From NCBI GenBank assembly GCA_964622375.1, contig CAZUQA010000099.1, positions 1 through 7,357 on the forward strand: a stretch of 7,357 bases of DNA, written 5' to 3'. The position numbers and the translations under genes are program-made. The notes beneath the pieces are model-generated. The model worked only from the letters and a program-made list of their open reading frames with translations, had not been told where the DNA came from and did not search any database. The DNA comes from CAZUQA01 sp964622375 (GTDB lineage: Bacteria; Bacillota_I; Bacilli_A; Erysipelotrichales; Erysipelotrichaceae). This document shows positions 4,970 through 7,357 of this stretch, piece by piece; the first letter of the stretch is position 1, and every line of letters begins with the position of its first letter.

Positions 4970-5797
4970 ATGGAAATTTTAAGAGTTGAAAATATTAATT
5001 TTTATTATGAGAAAAATGTCGAGGTGCTAAATAACCTCAGTTTTCACTTGGAGGCTGGTGAGTATGCCTGTTTAGTTGGCGCCAACGGCTCCGGCAAAAG
5101 TACGATAGCTAAACTGCTTTTAGGTTTACTGGAAGCCAAAAAAGGCAATATTTATATTGCCGGCCTCAAGTTGGAATTAAGCACTTTAGCCGAAATTCGT
5201 GATAAAGTCGGTATCGTTTTTCAAAATCCCGATAATCAATTTATCGGTTCAACCGTCGCCGATGATATCGCTTTTGGTTTAGAAAACCATCGCATTGCCA
5301 GCAGTGAAATGCCGGCCATCATTGCCCATTTTGCCCAAGAAGTGCGGATGAGTGAGTTTCTCAACTTTGAACCTTCGCGACTTTCCGGTGGCCAAAAACA
5401 ACGCGTCGCTATCGCCGGTATTTTGGCGATGAATCCGCAATTGTTGATTTTTGATGAGGCGACTTCAATGTTGGATCCCCAAGGAAAAGCCGAGATTGTC
5501 GCTATTATCAAGGACTTGCATCAAAAACAACAAAAAACCATACTCTCAATAACCCATGATATGGAAGAGATCAGTAAATGTGATCGGGTATTGGTCTTGG
5601 ATGGCGGGCAGATTGTTTTTAACGGGACAGCCAAAGAGTTAATAAAGAATGAAACGCTGCTAAAACAAGCGAAAATGCGCTTACCTTTTGTGGCGAATTT
5701 TGCGACGAAATATAACCAAGCCGGAGGAAAAATTAAAGTGCCTTTGTTGCTGGAAGAATTGGTGGAGGAAATATGGCAATCCGTTTCAAAAAAGTAA
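4970..5797 (+). CDS. ecfA1: ECF transporter ATPase subunit EcfA1
   Basis: One of the two ATPases that power group II energy-coupling-factor importers of vitamins and other micronutrients, acting at the inner face of the membrane with EcfA2 and EcfT. From ATG 4970 it has 275 residues. ABC motifs in order: Walker A GANGSGKST (37-45), Q-loop VFQNPDNQF (83-91), VADDIAFGLEN (96-106), signature LSGGQKQRVAIAG (138-150), Walker B LLIFDEA with catalytic E163, D-loop SMLDP, and H-loop H196. The DEATSMLDP wording is typical of EcfA1 rather than EcfA2. A reading from TTG 4940 would add ten residues but begins inside the promoter -10 region and has no ribosome site, so ATG 4970 is preferred. GGAG at 4965-4968 is only one base from that ATG, unusually close. 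The 3' end overlaps ecfA2 by 25 bases. Confidence 0.96.
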   Translation: MEILRVENINFYYEKNVEVLNNLSFHLEAGEYACLVGANGSGKSTIAKLLLGLLEAKKGNIYIAGLKLELSTLAEIRDKVGIVFQNPDNQFIGSTVADDIAFGLENHRIASSEMPAIIAHFAQEVRMSEFLNFEPSRLSGGQKQRVAIAGILAMNPQLLIFDEATSMLDPQGKAEIVAIIKDLHQKQQKTILSITHDMEEISKCDRVLVLDGGQIVFNGTAKELIKNETLLKQAKMRLPFVANFATKYNQAGGKIKVPLLLEELVEEIWQSVSKK

Positions 5798-6624
5798 GTC
5801 ACCAATACGCGCCAAAAACCCCTATGGCTTTTTTAGCTTTGAAAGATGTCGATTTGGATATTGAAGTCGGCAAAATGACGGCGATAATCGGAGCTACCGG
5901 TAGTGGCAAGAGCACCCTGGTGCAACATCTCAACGCATTGTTGCTGCCAAGCAGCGGACAACTTGAAGTCAACGACAAGATTATCATGGCAAATAAGAAA
6001 CCCAAAGGTATCAAAGCTTTACGGAAACAAGTAGGTTTGGTCTTCCAGTTTCCGGAGTATCAATTGTTTGAAGAGACCATTGAAAGAGACCTGTGTTTTG
6101 GGCCGCTAAACTTTGGTAAAACACCAACTGAAGCTGTCGCTTTAGCCAAAGCCAGCCTCAAAATGGTCAACATAGCTGAGTCTTTTCTTGAGCGCTCACC
6201 CCTGGATATCTCCGGTGGGCAAAAACGCAAAGTTGCGATAGCCGGTATTTTGGCGATAGAACCCGATATTTTGGTCTTGGATGAGCCGACAGCCGGCTTA
6301 GATCCTGCCGGCGTGCAGGAGATGATGAAGCTCTTTAAAACTCTCAACACCCAATACCACAAGACCATTATTTTGGTAACTCATGATTTTGATAATGTCA
6401 TCCACTATTGCGATAATGTTGTGGTGCTGGCTAGCGGGGAAGTTGTTTATCATGACAGGGTCAGTGCACTTTTCAGTGATGATGGCTTGTTGGACAAGTT
6501 TGGTATTTATCCGCCGGCTTTAATCCGCTTACAAAGGCAACTGAAAGCTCGGGGTATCAAACTGACAAAAGTTTGTTTGCGCGATGAAGAGTTGATTGCG
6601 GAGTTAAGGAGTCAGACCCGATGA
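5773..6624 (+). CDS. ecfA2: ECF transporter ATPase subunit EcfA2
   Basis: The second ATPase of the ECF module, forming a heterodimer with EcfA1 under EcfT. The protein has 283 residues. Motifs: Walker A GATGSGKST (40-48), Q-loop FQFPEYQLFEETIERDLCFGP (91-111), a block diagnostic for EcfA2, signature ISGGQKRKVAIAG (146-158), Walker B ILVLDEP with E171, D-loop AGLDP, and H-loop H204. The first signature residue is Ile instead of the usual Leu, and RK replaces the common RR after it; all catalytic residues are kept. The ATG lies inside ecfA1, 25 bases before that gene's end, with GGAGG four bases upstream, which suggests coupled translation and balanced subunit production. Its stop overlaps the ecfT start (ATGA). 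The C-terminal region (about 225-283) is the usual ECF ATPase extension. Confidence 0.97.
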   Translation: MAIRFKKVSHQYAPKTPMAFLALKDVDLDIEVGKMTAIIGATGSGKSTLVQHLNALLLPSSGQLEVNDKIIMANKKPKGIKALRKQVGLVFQFPEYQLFEETIERDLCFGPLNFGKTPTEAVALAKASLKMVNIAESFLERSPLDISGGQKRKVAIAGILAIEPDILVLDEPTAGLDPAGVQEMMKLFKTLNTQYHKTIILVTHDFDNVIHYCDNVVVLASGEVVYHDRVSALFSDDGLLDKFGIYPPALIRLQRQLKARGIKLTKVCLRDEELIAELRSQTR

Positions 6625-7357
6625 ACGGCTTTACCCTAGGCCGTTATTATCCCGTTGCTTCTTTGGTGCATCGCTTGGATCCCCGCGCCAAGATTTTGAT
6701 GATGATTATTTTGATGGTAGCGGTATTTTTCCCGGCCGGTTTCTGGGCTTATTTGATTATCGGCTCTTTGTTGTTGGTGGCTGCCCTTTGTAGTAAGATT
6801 CCCATCAATTACTTTTTAATGGGCTTGCGCCCGGTTATTTCAATGCTGATCTTTCTTTTCATCATCAATGTTTTCTTTATGCAGAGTGGTAAGCTGCTGT
6901 TGGCGCTGGGTTGGTTCAAACTCTACGATGGCGCAATTATTCAGACCTTATACATCGTCTTGCGTTTAGTACTGATGATTTCCGTGACCACGATACTGAC
7001 AGCCAGTACTAAACCTTTGGATCTGACTTTAGGTATTGAAGATTTGTTGACACCTTTTAAGTTCTTGGGTTTGCCGACGCATGAGATTTCCATGATGATT
7101 TCCATTGCTTTACGTTTTATTCCGACGATATTGGAGGAAGCCCTGCGCATCATGAAAGCCCAACAATCGCGCGGTGTCGATATGGAAGAAGGTAAAATTA
7201 CCGAAAAAATCAAAGCCGTATTATCGTTAATTATTCCTTTGTTCGTTTGTGCTTTTCAAAGAGCGGAGGATTTAGCCAATGCTATGGAAGCTCGAGGCTA
7301 CAACCCCCAGGGTCAAAGAACGCGCTTTCACCAATTACATATCCGCTTAATTGATGT
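6621..7357 (+). CDS. ecfT: ECF transporter transmembrane subunit EcfT (3' end outside window)
   Basis: EcfT is the membrane scaffold that links the two ATPases to exchangeable substrate-binding S components. The frame opens at ATG 6621 (ATGA overlap with ecfA2; AAGGAG 9 bases upstream) and runs off the right edge after 245 complete codons, about 20 short of the usual length. The start MNGFTLGRYYPVASLVHRLDPRAK (1-24) is typical, including the conserved LDPRAK. Hydrophobic membrane segments lie at about 25-57, 66-88 and 105-128, with another at about 197-213. The two coupling-helix motifs that dock on the ATPases are present: QSRG (182-185) and EARG (223-226), each next to its conserved helix (ALRFIPTILEEALRIMKAQ; ERAEDLANAM-like QRAEDLANAM). 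The subunit is intact as far as it is seen. No S component is encoded here, as expected for a shared group II module. Confidence 0.96.
   Translation, partial: MNGFTLGRYYPVASLVHRLDPRAKILMMIILMVAVFFPAGFWAYLIIGSLLLVAALCSKIPINYFLMGLRPVISMLIFLFIINVFFMQSGKLLLALGWFKLYDGAIIQTLYIVLRLVLMISVTTILTASTKPLDLTLGIEDLLTPFKFLGLPTHEISMMISIALRFIPTILEEALRIMKAQQSRGVDMEEGKITEKIKAVLSLIIPLFVCAFQRAEDLANAMEARGYNPQGQRTRFHQLHIRLID

Noticed and set aside
4950..4982. Ten-codon leader frame (ATG 4950 to TAA 4982) overlapping the ecfA1 start
   Set aside because: Its ATG overlaps the TATAAT, so it would not be on the promoter's transcript, and it has no SD; most likely chance.
5236..5511. Antisense open frames over ecfA1, ecfA2, ecfT, map and rpoA
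   Set aside because: They lack ribosome sites and family features, and lie opposite strongly conserved genes; they are reading-frame shadows.

Overview
This window is a compact block of housekeeping genes, all on the + strand, from a bacterium of the Bacillota. The order is adk (3' end), map, infA, rpmJ, rpsM, rpsK, rpoA, rplQ, then three inserted genes, then ecfA1, ecfA2 and ecfT (5' part). It matches the distal end of the S10/spc/alpha ribosomal supercluster followed by the ECF vitamin-transporter energising module, as in Bacilli. rpsD is absent between rpsK and rpoA. It sits there in Clostridia and Proteobacteria but not in Bacilli, so a Bacilli-type lineage in the broad sense (including Erysipelotrichia and relatives) is favoured; this is inference, and the genus cannot be named. 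TGA is used as a stop (adk, ecfA2), so the code is the standard one.

Layout: 2-316 is the C-terminal part of a zinc-LID adenylate kinase, whose stop overlaps the map start. 313-3570 holds map, infA, rpmJ, rpsM, rpsK, rpoA and rplQ with gaps of at most about 20 bases and Shine-Dalgarno (SD) sites before all but map; these supply N-terminal Met removal, translation initiation, ribosomal proteins and the RNA polymerase alpha subunit. 3581-4384 carries a TrmR/YrrM-like O-methyltransferase and a 71-residue single-membrane-helix protein of unknown function, closed by a Rho-independent terminator at 4397-4420. 4433-4927 is a GNAT acetyltransferase with no visible SD. A near-consensus extended -10 promoter (TGCTATAAT, 4943-4951) lies between it and ecfA1. 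4970-7357 is ecfA1-ecfA2-ecfT with overlapping reading frames: the two ATPases and the transmembrane coupling subunit of a group II ECF transporter. No substrate-binding S component is encoded here.

No stretch longer than 300 bases lacks a gene, and I saw no tRNA, rRNA, CRISPR array, insertion sequence or phage element. I do not see a new biological system. The parts least explained by standard gene order are the methyltransferase / small membrane protein / GNAT insertion between rplQ and ecfA1, and the transcription punctuation around it.
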